In this document: one piece after another, positions 41,001 to 53,000 of the stretch | Numbering within the stretch: the first letter of the stretch is position 1 | Layout: every line of letters begins with the position of its first letter | DNA from: Pelecanus crispus | Taxonomy: Eukaryota; Chordata; Aves; Pelecaniformes; Pelecanidae | Length of the DNA: 64,000 nucleotides | NCBI RefSeq assembly: GCF_030463565.1 | Contig: NC_134662.1 | Coordinates: 3,782,001-3,846,000, forward strand | Reading direction: 5' to 3' | Position numbers and translations under genes: made by a program | The notes under the pieces: model-generated | Seen by the model: only the letters and a program-made list of their open reading frames with translations | Database searches by the model: none | What the model was told of the DNA's origin: nothing

Positions 41001-44000
41001 CTCCGCTGCAGACGGCTGCACAACGGCACCCCGGCCCCGCTCCGGGCTGGCGGATCTCGGGGTTCAGAGTTCGGCAATGCCACGGGACGGGGCCTCTCGG
41101 CCAGACCCTCGCAGCTGGGCAGGAACCAGCGCAGGTTTCCTGGGAAGCTGCTGGTGTTGGCGTTCCCACTTCCTGGCCAGAAACAGCCCCTTTCCCCGCG
41201 CGGGGTCAGTGGTTCGTGCCGGGGCTTGGCCGGGCTGTGGCGTGGGCCCGTCTCCAGCGGTGGAGGCGGCGGCAGCGAGGAAGGGCTGGGAGGAAAGCTG
41301 GAGAGGCGACGTGCACCGGGGCAGGGTCGGGTGGAGGTGCAGAGCTCGGGGCTGGAGGCAGAGGCGTGCGCAGGAGCCCGGTTTCCCAAGTCTGTCTTTA
41401 CTCCATCCGGAGACAAGCGAGCTCCCGGGCCGCAGACAGAAGCCGCTCTCGAGGGCGAGGATGAGCCCTGCAGCAGCCCGGGAGGAGCGGATCCTGCCCC
41501 AGCCAGGTGTTTCCTGGTGGAGTTTGGCTGGATGTGGGCTGAGCCCAGCACCTTGGCTCGGCGCCGGGGACCGAGCTCCCCACGGGTGCCTGGGGCTCAC
41601 GGGGGTGCCCCTGCCAGGAGTCCGGGCAGGAGCCACGTTCCTGCCAGCTCCTCGGAGCCTCGCGTCTGCTCGTGTTCATGGCGTTGGCGTGGGGAAGCCG
41701 CGTTTGCCTCTTGTGAATGGGAAGGCAGGGACCGAGTGACGCCAGCCCGAGGTAGCGGGGAGCCGGGCGCCATGTCCCAAACCGGCGCTGGGGCTGCCTG
41801 TCCCGGCCGGTCGGTGCTCCCAGGCGTGGCTCCGCTCTCATTCATAAATCGTGGGGGAGTTTCCTGGTGGAGCCTTGCTCCTCTAACTGGAAAGGAGCTG
41901 GAAACCCAAGTGTTTGGAGGGCACTTGAACCATTGTTTGAAAGATCTGTAATTTTCCAATCAAACTCCCTCCCCAAGCCTCCGTTCATCAAATATTCATG
42001 GGATCCATTTTCTCCTGGCACTCCCAGCCCACGTCTCAGCCCAAAGAATCAATCAGGCAGCTCTGCTTGCTCTAATGCATCCTGCGTTTTCGGGAGCCTG
42101 GGGCTGCCATCTCCTCCTCCCGCCTCCCCCCCATCTCCCCCCGTCCCCGTCTCCTCCCAGGGCAGCGGCAGCGTCGGAGGGGGCTGCGCAGGGAGCGTGG
42201 GGAAGGCACGGCCCACGGAGAGGGAAGGAGCGGGACTGAGCGCTGGGGCCACGCAGCCGGATGCAGGATGCAGGCAGCCAGCACCATGGGGCAGGGCGGG
42301 AGCAGCCCCCGTGTCACCGGGACCTGAGCCGGCGGGTCGGACCCCGCGCCCGCCGCCCCGGCGCTCGGCTCCGCGGCAGCACGGCTTTCTGGCCATCCTC
42401 GCCCGAGCTGTTGGCCACTGATTTATTTGCCTTTGCGGTCGATGAGTGCCGGCCCCCAGGCTGCTGCGGCCCCCTCCCCTCCGCGCCCGCTGCCAGCGAG
42501 GACATTCGATAGCGGCCCCGCTGCTAATGGCTTCGTGACGGAGGCTTTGCAGACTCTCCGCAGGCGCGCTCCCCACGGCAGCGTCACTCCGCGCCCGGCC
42601 AAGTGGCCCGGCTCTTGGCACGGCGACGGTGTAAATCAATGCCGGTCCCTCAATCGCCACCGGTGCTGCCATTTACATGCGCTCTGGGCCCCGCACCAAG
42701 CCCCATCTTCCCGGGGTCGTGGTTGGGCAGTGCTGGTTCGGGGGTCCGGGCGGTGATGCCCCCGTGCAGGGCTCTCTCCCTGCCACCCCCCTGCCTCGGA
42801 GCTGAGTGGGTGGAAAGGGAGCGGAGGTCAGGGGAGCGGAGGAGCAGCTTGAAACGGCTCTTCGCACATTTGGATGAGCTAATGGGAAAAAACAGAGGAA
42901 GGCAAATAAACATTATTGTTTCATGTCAGGCAGGGAGGAGACAAAAGGTCACGGGCTTCCCTTGTGATGGTAGGAAACAGCAGCATCAGCAGGGCTGGAA
43001 AGAGCCGGAGAGCCGAGGGAGAGCGCGGGTGCGTGCGCGGGGCGCGTGCGTGCTCACACGCGTGTGTGGATCCGTCCATGGGTCCAGGGGCTGCTGCCTT
43101 TGCAGGTGGGAGTTTCCGGGGTGTCATCCCCCGGCGCCGCCGGCATCCCCGGTCCCGTCGACATCGTCTGCTGTGCCGCGGCCCGTGGCTCTCCCTGCCA
43201 TGCGGTACGTGTGGACGCGGCTCGAGGAGCTGCCCCGGGACCGGCAGGGCTGGGACACGCGTGCAGCGGGTGGAAAAGCGTGAGCCTGCTAAGCGGAGCT
43301 CATGAGAGCGGGTGAAATGAGGGGGGAGGAAGGGCTCGCTGTGGATTTCTTTCCTGGGCTTGTGGTTCCTGAGGGGCTTGGTGGCCCCGGGCTTGGTGGC
43401 CCCGGGCTCGGTGGCCCCGGGGTTGGCTTTCCGCCCCTCCCCAGCACCCAGGATGGATCCGGAGCTGGCGCTGGCGTGGCCGAAACCTCCGGCGAGGCTC
43501 TGGTGGTGCTGTGGCCTTGGGGTGCCGGGCCCAGGGAGCGGTCGTAGGGTGGGGGGCCCCTCGGTCCCTCTGCCCGCGCTGCGCATCCCCCCTCCCGTTG
43601 CCATGGCCCCGTTGCCATGGCGCCGTTGCCATGGCGCTGTTGCCAGGGAACCGCCTCCCGGAGCCATCACTCACCGGGGCCGGAGGCTGCGGGGCTCCAT
43701 CGCACCGGGGCTCCATCGGCACCGGCCCGGCCCGGAGCTCCCGGCTCTGCCGCCGCTCCCGCGGTCAATGGCGGAGCGAGGTGGGGGGAGTGGGGAACGG
43801 CCGCTCTGGTTTGGGCCGCGGCGTGGGGGGGGTTGGGGCAGCCCGGAGCAGGGGGCCCCCCACCCCTGCTCTGGTCCCGGGGCTCTGCTTGCCTGCCCCC
43901 GGCAGCGGGGTCCTGCCGAGCGCGCTGACCCCACGGACACGGCACGGCGGGACCCGGGGGCTGGCTGGGGGCGTGGGACCTGTCCTTCCACCTCGTCACC

Positions 44001-47000
44001 CTGTCCCCATGGGGCAGGGACCTGGGGGCACCAGAGCCGTCCCCGCTCTGCCCCCCTCTCGCCCGGGTCTGGGGGCCATGGATGAGCCCCCCAGGGCGGT
44101 GGCTGGGGTCGGGCTGGGGTGCGCAGGGTGCTGGGGGGCCGGGAGGGTGCAGCGAGGGGCATCCAGCCCATTTTGCGTCTCTTCCCGGGCCAGGAAGATT
44201 CCTGGCGTTCAACCCGGGAATGCGGAGACTGTAGCAAATAATGGAAAATAAAGAGGATGGAGGAGGGAGGAAAAGCAGAACAGAACGTTTCAGGAATGCT
44301 GTAAAAGTTTGGATCCATCGAACGGAGCGAGATCCAGGAGAGAAACAGGCCCTGGCCCACAGCCTTCTGAGCTTGGGGTGCCGGGAGCTGGACTCGGGGG
44401 GGACCCCGGCCCCAGGGCAGGAAGGTGCCCATGGCGAAGGGTGGCCCCAGCACCCTGGGGCTGGTGCCAGCCCAGCCCCGCAGCCGCTCGGGCAGCCCTG
44501 GCTCGGGGCAGGGCGCGGGGGGCGGCGGCCAGTTCCTCCCTTCAACTTTTGCACATAATCCGTCTCTGCAGAGCGCCGTCCCAGCTGCCCCGAATCCCGG
44601 GGGGTTCCTCGCTGCTTTGGAGCTGGTTTGGGGGGGGGGGGGAAGGGGAGGTTTCACCCCTTGGGCTGGAGCCCGGGGCAGGGTGTAGGGCCGTGACATG
44701 GACGCTGCTCCCAGCACCCGCTCCGCGCTCCCCCCCAACAACCCCCACGCTGGTGCCAGGTCCATCACCGCCCTTGTCACCGCTCCATCTCCAAGTTGTG
44801 CAACTGCTTTCCGTCTTTTCCTGAGAAAGTTCCCCCGTGTCCGGGCGCGAGGCGAGACCCCGGGCGCGGGGCTGGGGAAGGGCAGACCCCGCTTGCGGCC
44901 CCGGTGGGTGGGCAGAGGAGTTTTCCCTTGGGAAACCCCCCGTCCCCAGCCCCTCTCCCCGCGGGGGAACGGCTCCCGCCGTAGCGGGGTTTGCGGGGTG
45001 CAGCCGGTGCTCAGGACAGTCGGGGCGGGAGCGGGGTCGGCCCCTCGTGTCCCCCGCTCCCGTTGTCCCCGTGCCGGGCGCTGCTGCTCGCAGATTCGCA
45101 GACGCTCCGACTCTCTTTGGGTTTGCAATTATTTAATTCCCACCTTGGGGCGCAGCATCGGGCCGCCGGGCACGACGCACGGGAGGCAGCGAGCGGCGGG
45201 CGCGCGCCTGCGCGTGCACAGCAGTCCCAGCGTCGCCACAGACAGCACAAAAATAACCGCTGCAGAAGCGACACCTTCCCCGCTTTGTTTTTCTGGCCTG
45301 GATTTCATGCGCCGCCGGGATCCCGGGGTGTGGGGAGGGCGGGCGGCTCTGAGCAGCTTTGGGTGAATCGCTGGCTACGAGGAGGTGGATGGCGGAGGCA
45401 GGGGGTCCCTTCGCCCTGGCAGAGCCCATTCCATTTGCTGCAAAGCCCCGGTTTTGCACGAACGGGTGCCGTCCCCTCCGGTGGAGGACTCGTGTGAGGG
45501 CACATACATGTGTGAGGGCACATACATGTGCAAGGGCACACGTGCAGCCAGAGCCCAGCCCGGGGAGGTACCGTGTGTGGGGCACAGCAGCCCGTGCCCA
45601 CCCCGTGTGTAAAACCATCTTTAAAAAAAGCTTTTAATGGGAGGGCGGAGGAGATCTCCCGCCCACGCCGCCCCCAGCCCAGGGCCATCTGCTCCTCAGG
45701 GGAGCAGACGATGCAGCAGTGGGGGGAGAGGAGGGATGGGGAGAAACCAGGGGAGCGGGGTCGCTGCCCCCCTGCCAGGGTGCCTGCAGCCTGCGGGTGC
45801 TGGGTGGCACCTTGGAGTCCATGTTGTCTTCCAAAATGGGCACCCTGAACTGGGTGGGGGCTGCCGGGCACGGGGCTGCCCTCCCTGGGCCTCGGCTCGG
45901 CTCCCGCTGTTGGTGCCATATGAAGCTGGGGATGGCTTCAACCTGGCTCAGCGGGTCCGTGGCCCCCGGGCCACCGGGTGCCCCCGAGCACGCAGCCGCG
46001 GTGAGGCCGGGGTGGGACCGGGCTTCTGGCGCTCGCTCCTTGCTAATGGCTTTTCCCGCTGTGCTGGGGACACGGCGCTGCCCGTCCCTCCCTGTCCCCC
46101 CCGCCTCGCCCCGAGCCGCGTCGCGTGGGCTGGGACTGTCGGTGGCCCCGCGGCTGCTCCTCTCCCTCCCTCCTGCCCGCTGGGAAGGGACTGTCTGCCT
46201 CCTGCTTTAATTGCGCTTTCAAATTGCACGCCCCGGCCAGGCGTGCAGGGACGGACCCGGGGGGAGGCAGGTGCAGGGGCGACCCACCGGCCCCCGCACA
46301 TCAGCCATCCCGGCTCCACGTGCTCAGCCAGGGCAGGAGCTCCTGGGAGCTGGGAAAATGGATGTGCACTTCACCACCAGCATAAATTAAGTCCAAGAGC
46401 TCTCCCCTCCGCTGCCTTGGCCCCGGCATCCGCCAGCTGCAGGAACAGCCACGGGCAGGGGCCGGAGCCGGACCCCGCTCTGGGCTGGGGAGTGCGGACC
46501 CCCCACCCAGGCTTCCCCCCTCCTGCTCGCCCAGGGCAGCAGCGCAGACAGCCCGGGGGGCGAGGGAGCAGCCGGAGGAAGGGCTCGGCCGCCGGGACCA
46601 GAGCCCGGAGCAGTGTCTCCATGCCAGTCTGCTCCAGAGCGGCTGCCTGGGCAGCTGCCCTCTCGCAGGCTTTGCTGTCCCCTTGCTCCGGGAAGCAAGT
46701 GGCAATGATCCATCGCCTGCCGATCCCTCCATACCTCCCACCCTAATTACTGTCACAGCTAAAGCACTTCGTTAGCGTCAGCTGGCAAGCAGCCAGCCGG
46801 CTCCCCGCGGCGCCGGAGCATCCCCAGTCAGAGCCAGGCCTTGGGCAGACGCCCTCAAGCCCCGCTCCGCGGCTCCCGGCTGTTGAACCTGCACCTGATG
46901 CTTTGCGGCGTCGGGGCTCTTGCCGGGCCCCGCGGGGCTGCGCTGCCGGTCGGGCTGGTCCGGGGTGCTCACGCCCTGGGACACGGGAAGAGGGGCACAT

Positions 47001-50000
47001 GGCTGTGGGGGGGTCGAGGCACCCCCTCCTCGCAGCACCCTGGGACCCACCTGCACCCGGGAGAGCCGCGTCGGGGCCAGCGAGGCAGCCACCGCCGGCG
47101 GCATCCCCGGGCGCGCCCGCGGCAATTCGTGTTTCCAAGGCGGGTGCCAGGCCCGGGAGCGCGAATCTCAGCCGGAGCGCAGCGATGTGCGCGTCTGTGC
47201 GCGTCCGTGGGTCTGCGCACGTGCGGCCGTGCGTGTCTGCGCACGTGCGTGTGCGCGTGTGCCTGTGCGCGCAGCCCGGAAAGGTCACTGTCCGGGAAAG
47301 GTGTCAGCAGCCAAGAAATGGGCTTGGAATGGAAAGTGTGAGCCAGGTTGAACCGCAGGGGTGGCCAGAACCGTCCCGCTCCAAACCCTCCGTGGCCACC
47401 GTTTCCATCTGTGCCGTGGCCATGGGAGGAGCGGGCCCGGCCGTGCCGGGTCACCCCCAGGCGCCTCTCCCGGGGGATTTGGGCAGGGCAGGGGGCCAAA
47501 GAGTGCCTGGAGGAGCTGTGCAGGCGAGGGGTGCTTGGCTCCGGGGAAGGGGAGAAAGCAGCCGGCGGAAGGGAAGAGTTCAGCCTTTGTCCGTGCGCCG
47601 TGTCCGGTTTGCTGGTGGCACAATGTCCCCATTCACCCGCCGCCTGTGCTCTTCACCGCTCCTCTCTGCTCTCTTGCAGGGTTGTGGAGGCCAGCACCCT
47701 TCAGCAGGAGAGGCTGCAGGCCATCGCGGTGAGTCCCCTGCACGCTGCGAGCGCACGACGAGCGCGCCGGCCCTTGAGCTGGTGTCGTCCCCACGTCCCC
47801 ACGTCCCCACGTCCCCACGCCGTTGCCTGCAAGCGCGTGGGGCAGACGCCAGCGGGGAGGAGAGCGTGGGCGCAGGGGCTGTGTCGGCGCAGGGGCCGTG
47901 CGGCCGCTTTCCCAGCCCCTGCCTCCGGCCCGGAAAGCTGCTCCGAGGCTGCGGGCAGGGGCAGGAGCCAGAGAGCCCGCGTGGGCACCCAGCCCCGGGG
48001 AGGGGGTCTGCAGCAGCCAAACAAGGACTTGCAGGAGCCCATGCCAGGCCATCCCGCCCTGCGGCGGCTCTTCCCGGGGACGTGCCGCGGCCGGGGTGCA
48101 GGATCCGGCAGGGCTTGACTCTGCGTCGCTGAAAGAGGGACGGAGCGAGGGACGGGCGGCTGGGAGTTTTAATTAATGAAGCAACGCCTTGACGAGCCCC
48201 GAGTGAGAGGGAAATGAGTGATGATTCCCCCCTTGCCCTTTCCCAGGGAAGGGCTGAGCATCGTGCAGGATCTGGCCCTGCCTGCTATCAGCACCAGTAA
48301 TTGCATTAGTTAGCGAGGAGCTAACTGCGCTGGGCACCCCTCCCCGGCGCAGAGCAGGGCACTGGGTTGGTTTTGGACCCTGTCGCCGTCCCGTAGCAGC
48401 TCCCCTGCCCGCTGTGGGCTGCCAGCTTCCCTGTCCCAGCCCGCTACCGGCCCATCTCTGCTGGACAAAGGGCAAATTGTTCTGGGCCAGAGGAGAAAGC
48501 AAGCGGGTGACGCTTCCCGGCTTGGGTCTGACTGCTGAAATGATCTGGACCGGCCCCAGGACGTGCGGGGAGGGGGAGCTGGGACTGGTTCCCCCCGCGC
48601 TGGCCAGCTCGCTCAGCGGGGCCGGCTGAGGGGAAGGTGAGGTTTTGAGACGGCGAACAGACTCCGGGCTCCTGCCTTGATTTCTCTGCACTCTCCGTGC
48701 CTCAGTTTCCCCCAGTGAGGGCAGGGACGTGACACAGGGCTGGGGAGCTCCCGGTGGGCTGTCCCCAAGGCCGGTCTTGCAGCTGCAGGCATGGCTCGGG
48801 TGCCCATGTCGGCCCCCCTAGGAGCCCCTCGCCCCCGGCTCCTCCCCGCTCCGGGGATGCTGCCCTGGCCGGGAGGGAGGTGCCCCCACCCCGGTGGTCC
48901 CCAGCGCCGACCCCCTTCCCACGCCGACCCCGGCTCTGCCGCTCTCATCCCTCCAGGAGAAGCGGAAACGTCAGACAGAGATCGAGAACAAAAGGCGGCA
49001 GCTCGAGGATGACAGGCGGCAGCTGCAGCACCTCAAGGTGAGGATCCCCCGGGACCCCCGGGCTGCCTCTGCACCGGGGACCCCCCGGCTGTGGGGGCAG
49101 CAGGACCGTGACCCCCTTCTGCTCCCCAGTCCAAGGCTCTGCGGGAGAGATGGCTGCTGGAGGGGGCCCCGGCCTCAGCCTCCGAGGAGGATGAGGCGAT
49201 GAAGAAGCAGATGCAGGAGGATGAGGTGAAGACCAAGGAGCTGGAGGAAACCATCCAGAGGTAACAGGGACGGCGTGGGGCTGGCGTGTGCTCGGAGGGC
49301 ACCCGAGCCCCTCCAGAGACCCCCCCGAGGTAACAGGGACAGCGTGGGGCTGGCATGTGCTCGGAGGGCACCTGAGCCCCTCCAGAGACCCCCCTGACCT
49401 TCTCTCCCCCCAGGCAGATGGGATGCTGAGGTGCAGCTCGGCCCCGCGTGCTGGGCACGAGGCACGCTACCGTGCCGCCGCGCTGCTCAGGGTCAGCCAT
49501 GGCTATGCATGGAGGGGAGCATCCGCTGCGGAGCTCGGAGCTGCCGGGAGCAGAGGTGCCTCCGTAGCGCTGCCAGGGCTCAGCCGCTCTCGCCGCGAAC
49601 CGTCCGGCTGCGTTCTTGCCGGCATTCGTCCAGGGCTACCCTGCTTGGCCCCACGGCCCCTCTGAGCATGGTGCTCCTGCCCGGGGCTGTCCCCGCAGCC
49701 ACTTCCACGGCTGGGGCTGCGTAGGGCGTCAGTGGGAGCCGTGGGGCTGGGGGCCAGGGCTGGGCAGGGGGCTGGGGTTCCCCGGAGGGGCTGCTCGATG
49801 CCCAGCACCCGTGATCGCAGAGGCAGGGAAACAGGGGGCTGGTTCCCCACGGACATCCGTCCCCGTTGCGGTGGCTCAGCCCCTGGGGAAGGGGCAGGGT
49901 GGGAGGTTACGGGGGAGAAACCTCAGCGCCTGCCCAGCTCCCTCGTGCCTGAGCTGCCGAAAGTTGCGAGGGGGAGGCCTGGGAGCCCTGGCACGGAGGT

Positions 50001-53000
50001 GTCCCGGCAGCCCGGCAGCCCTGCAAGAATGCAATCAGTCATGGCTGTGCCGTTAATTACCGCGCATCGGTGCAGAGAGGGGTCAGGCACGAAGGGGCCT
50101 TTGTGTCCGTCTAATGGCGCGGTGCATTCCTCCGCCGGCGCCTTGCGGGAGATGGGAGTTAGGGGGAGGGCTCTGCCGGGGGGTGCTGCCACCACGCTGC
50201 CAGAGGGGCCCTAATTTACACAGACGGGAATCCATGGGGACCCCCCCCGACCTCCGCGGCATCCCGGTGGGGCCCTGCTGCCGGCACGGCTCTTGGCCAG
50301 GCTCGGTGGCTGGGAACGGGCGGTCGCCCTCACGGGAGGCTTCAACAGGCTTTGGGTGACGCTTGTGGGAGCAGAATGGCGACGGCGTGGCGTTGCTCCC
50401 TGCCGCCGAGCGAGGGCACTGGCAAGTGCAGGGCGGGCTCGGTTCAGTCCCGGCGCGGGGACAGCGAGAGCTGGGGGGTCGCCCCGTGGGGTCAATCCCG
50501 GTGCCCGTGGGGATTTTCTTCCATCCGCTTGGGCCGAGCCCATCAGCTGAGCAGCCGCCCCACTTGCTCAGCAGCTGTGGGGCCATGACCGTTGCCCCGA
50601 GCATCGCTCGCCCCATGGAGATGAGTGGAGGTGCGCGGCCGACGGGCGCCCGGGTTAAGGGTGATGGCAGCACCCACTGGGTGAAGCCCCTGGGTTTGTT
50701 CCAGCAAACGCACGCTTTTCCCCTGCAAAGAGATGGTGATGGCCGTGCCGGAGGTCAGTCTGTCTGTCCCTGTACCTCGTGAGCCCAGAGGCCAATTTGT
50801 GCCTCCCCTGCACCATGTCGCTGGCCCATATCCGCAGATCTGCTGCGGCTGCCTGCACCGCGGCTGCCTGCACCGTAGCTGCCTGCACCGTGGCTGCCTG
50901 CACCGTAGCTGCCTGCACCGCGGCTGCCTGCACCGCGGCTGCCTGCACCGTAGCTGCCTGCACCGTGGCTGCCTGCACCGTGGCTGCCTGCACTGTAGCT
51001 GCCTGCACCGTAGCTGCCTGCACTGTGGCTGCCTGCACCGCAGCTGCCTGCACCGTAGCTGCCTGCACCGCGGCTGCCTGCACTGCAGCACCGTAGCTGC
51101 CTGCACCGCGGCTGCCTGCACCGTAGCTGCCTGCACCGTGGCTGCCTGCACTGCACCTGCCTGCACCGCGGCTCCCCACGGCCTCTCAGCCCTGACTCTC
51201 CCCGCAGGCTGGAGAAGGAGCTGGAGACGCTGGAGAATGGCAGCTCGGCAGCTTCCACCAAGGAGAACCTGGCAGAGGTGGCAGCGCCAGCCAAGGAGGA
51301 GAAGGCAGAGGCCGTCCCCAACATGCAGAAGGTGGGCACGGCCGCTCGCCACGGGCAGGGCTGCCTGCTGCAGGAGGGGAGACGGGGGAGAGGGGGTGCC
51401 TGGGGGGTCGGCGCTTGCTCAGCCCCTGCCAGACCAGAGCTGGTTCTTGCTGCCAGCATGGAGCAGGGAGCTGCCGGGGTGACAGCATGGCAGCGGGCAA
51501 GTTGCAATGGCAGAGGGGCCACCCCACATGTCCCCGTCACCCTCGGAGCCCCTGCCCTGCTGGTCCTGTGCCAGCGGGGCCGGGCTGGGGGTCCCTGGCC
51601 CCGGTGGGGATGGGTGCACAGGCAGTGCGCGTGCGGGCAGCGGGTGCACGATGTCTCCCCGCCTCTCCTAACCTCTCCCTTCTGTTTTGCAGAGTCCCGT
51701 GGGCACAGTCAAGGGTAGGTGATCCCCGCCTCGGCCACGGTTCCTGCTCTCGGGAGGCAGCACCCGCCACCCCCTCGTGCTGCCAGATGGGTGGGGGGAG
51801 CCGGGGCAGCCCCGGCCCCACGTCCCCTGTCCCCATCCCCTCCCAGGCAGCGGTGCCCTGCAGCGGGGGAGCCCGTCCCAGGCACCAGCCGCGGGGGAAC
51901 ATGCCGCCGTCCCCAGTGCCCACCCTGTGGGCGCATGGGTGACCAGGCGATCGTTTTGGCTCAGGCGCTCACCTCTCCTCTCCATCTCCAGCCGAGAAGA
52001 AGGTCTTCAGCAGCCCCATGAAGGCGGTGGAAGGCACTGACATGATGAAGGCAGGTAGGTGCTCCTTCGTGGTTGCTTCCCCCCTCGGCTCGCTGCCCGC
52101 CCCGCAGCCCTGCCACCGCTGCTCCCCGCCGCTCGATGGCTTTCCAAGCCCAAGGCAGAGAACATCACTTATTTGCAATCAGAGGGTTTGTTTTCGCTTC
52201 CACCGTGCGGCTGGTCCATGGTTCGGGGCCTCCCCCTCACCCCCCGTTCCACGCCTCTGCTCTGGTTTCATCCTTCACCTCCCGCGCTGTTCGCGGCTTC
52301 TCGGAGCACGGGAGAGGGAGCGGAGCATCCGCCGCCGGCATGGCTGACCCTGCGCCAGCGCCCACGGCCCCGTGGCTGGCTGCCGGCGGCGAGCTTGCAG
52401 GGGTGCGTGGGGACGAGCTGCCCGCGCTGGGGGGACTGCGGCCGGCTCCGCTGCTGGAGGGGTTTGCTCTGTTTTGGGGGGATGGCTCAGACCGGGCTTG
52501 CGGCACCGGCGCTGGGCAGAACCCATCTTGGGGTCCTCGGAGCAAAGCACCACTGGGCCGAGGCGGCCTTGGTGCCGGCAGGGACGGGCCGGGAGCTGAA
52601 GGAGCGATGCCAAGGATCGCCCGTCCCACGGGGGCGGAGGGGCTGCCCCAGCGCCAGCACCCTCAGCGGGGGATGCCACCTCCCGCAAGCACGAGCCTGG
52701 CTCCCAGCCCAGGCCCCCGCCGCCAGCGCCGCTCGCCGGCCGGACAGACGGACGCGGCACCACCTGCCACGGTGCCTCCAGAGCCTGGCCGGGCCCCAGC
52801 CCGGGGGACGCGGAAGCCGTGGAGGTAAGGCGATGCTGGCAGCGCCAGGACGGCGACGGCCCCGCGGGTCCCGGTAGGAAGGCTGTGCCCGGGATGTCGC
52901 ACCCGCCTCTGCCGTTCACTCCTCGCTACCGCCTGCTGCCTTGCTAACACCGCTGAGCACCGCACCGCGCCGCTGCCGCCATGTGCCTGCCCGCTGCTGG

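Larger units (their letters stand above)
37884..47679 (+). other. PALM: PALM intron 1 (9.8 kb) with candidate regulatory islands
   Basis: The donor GTGAGT follows the fifth coding base; the acceptor is TCTTGCAG. No additional exon is recognised. Islands of AT-rich, low-repeat sequence stand out at about 41860-42080, 42840-42935, 44195-44330 and 46735-46785. They contain FOX-like (TAAACATTATTGTTT) and homeodomain-like (CTAATTA) words. A long first intron with such islands is a usual place for neuronal enhancers, but that use is inference. Confidence 0.6.

Noticed and set aside
50543-51352. 269-codon minus-strand Cys/Arg/Gln-rich frame (CRQPR repeats)
   Set aside because: It is antisense to the 15-bp array and PALM exon 5; a repeat artefact.
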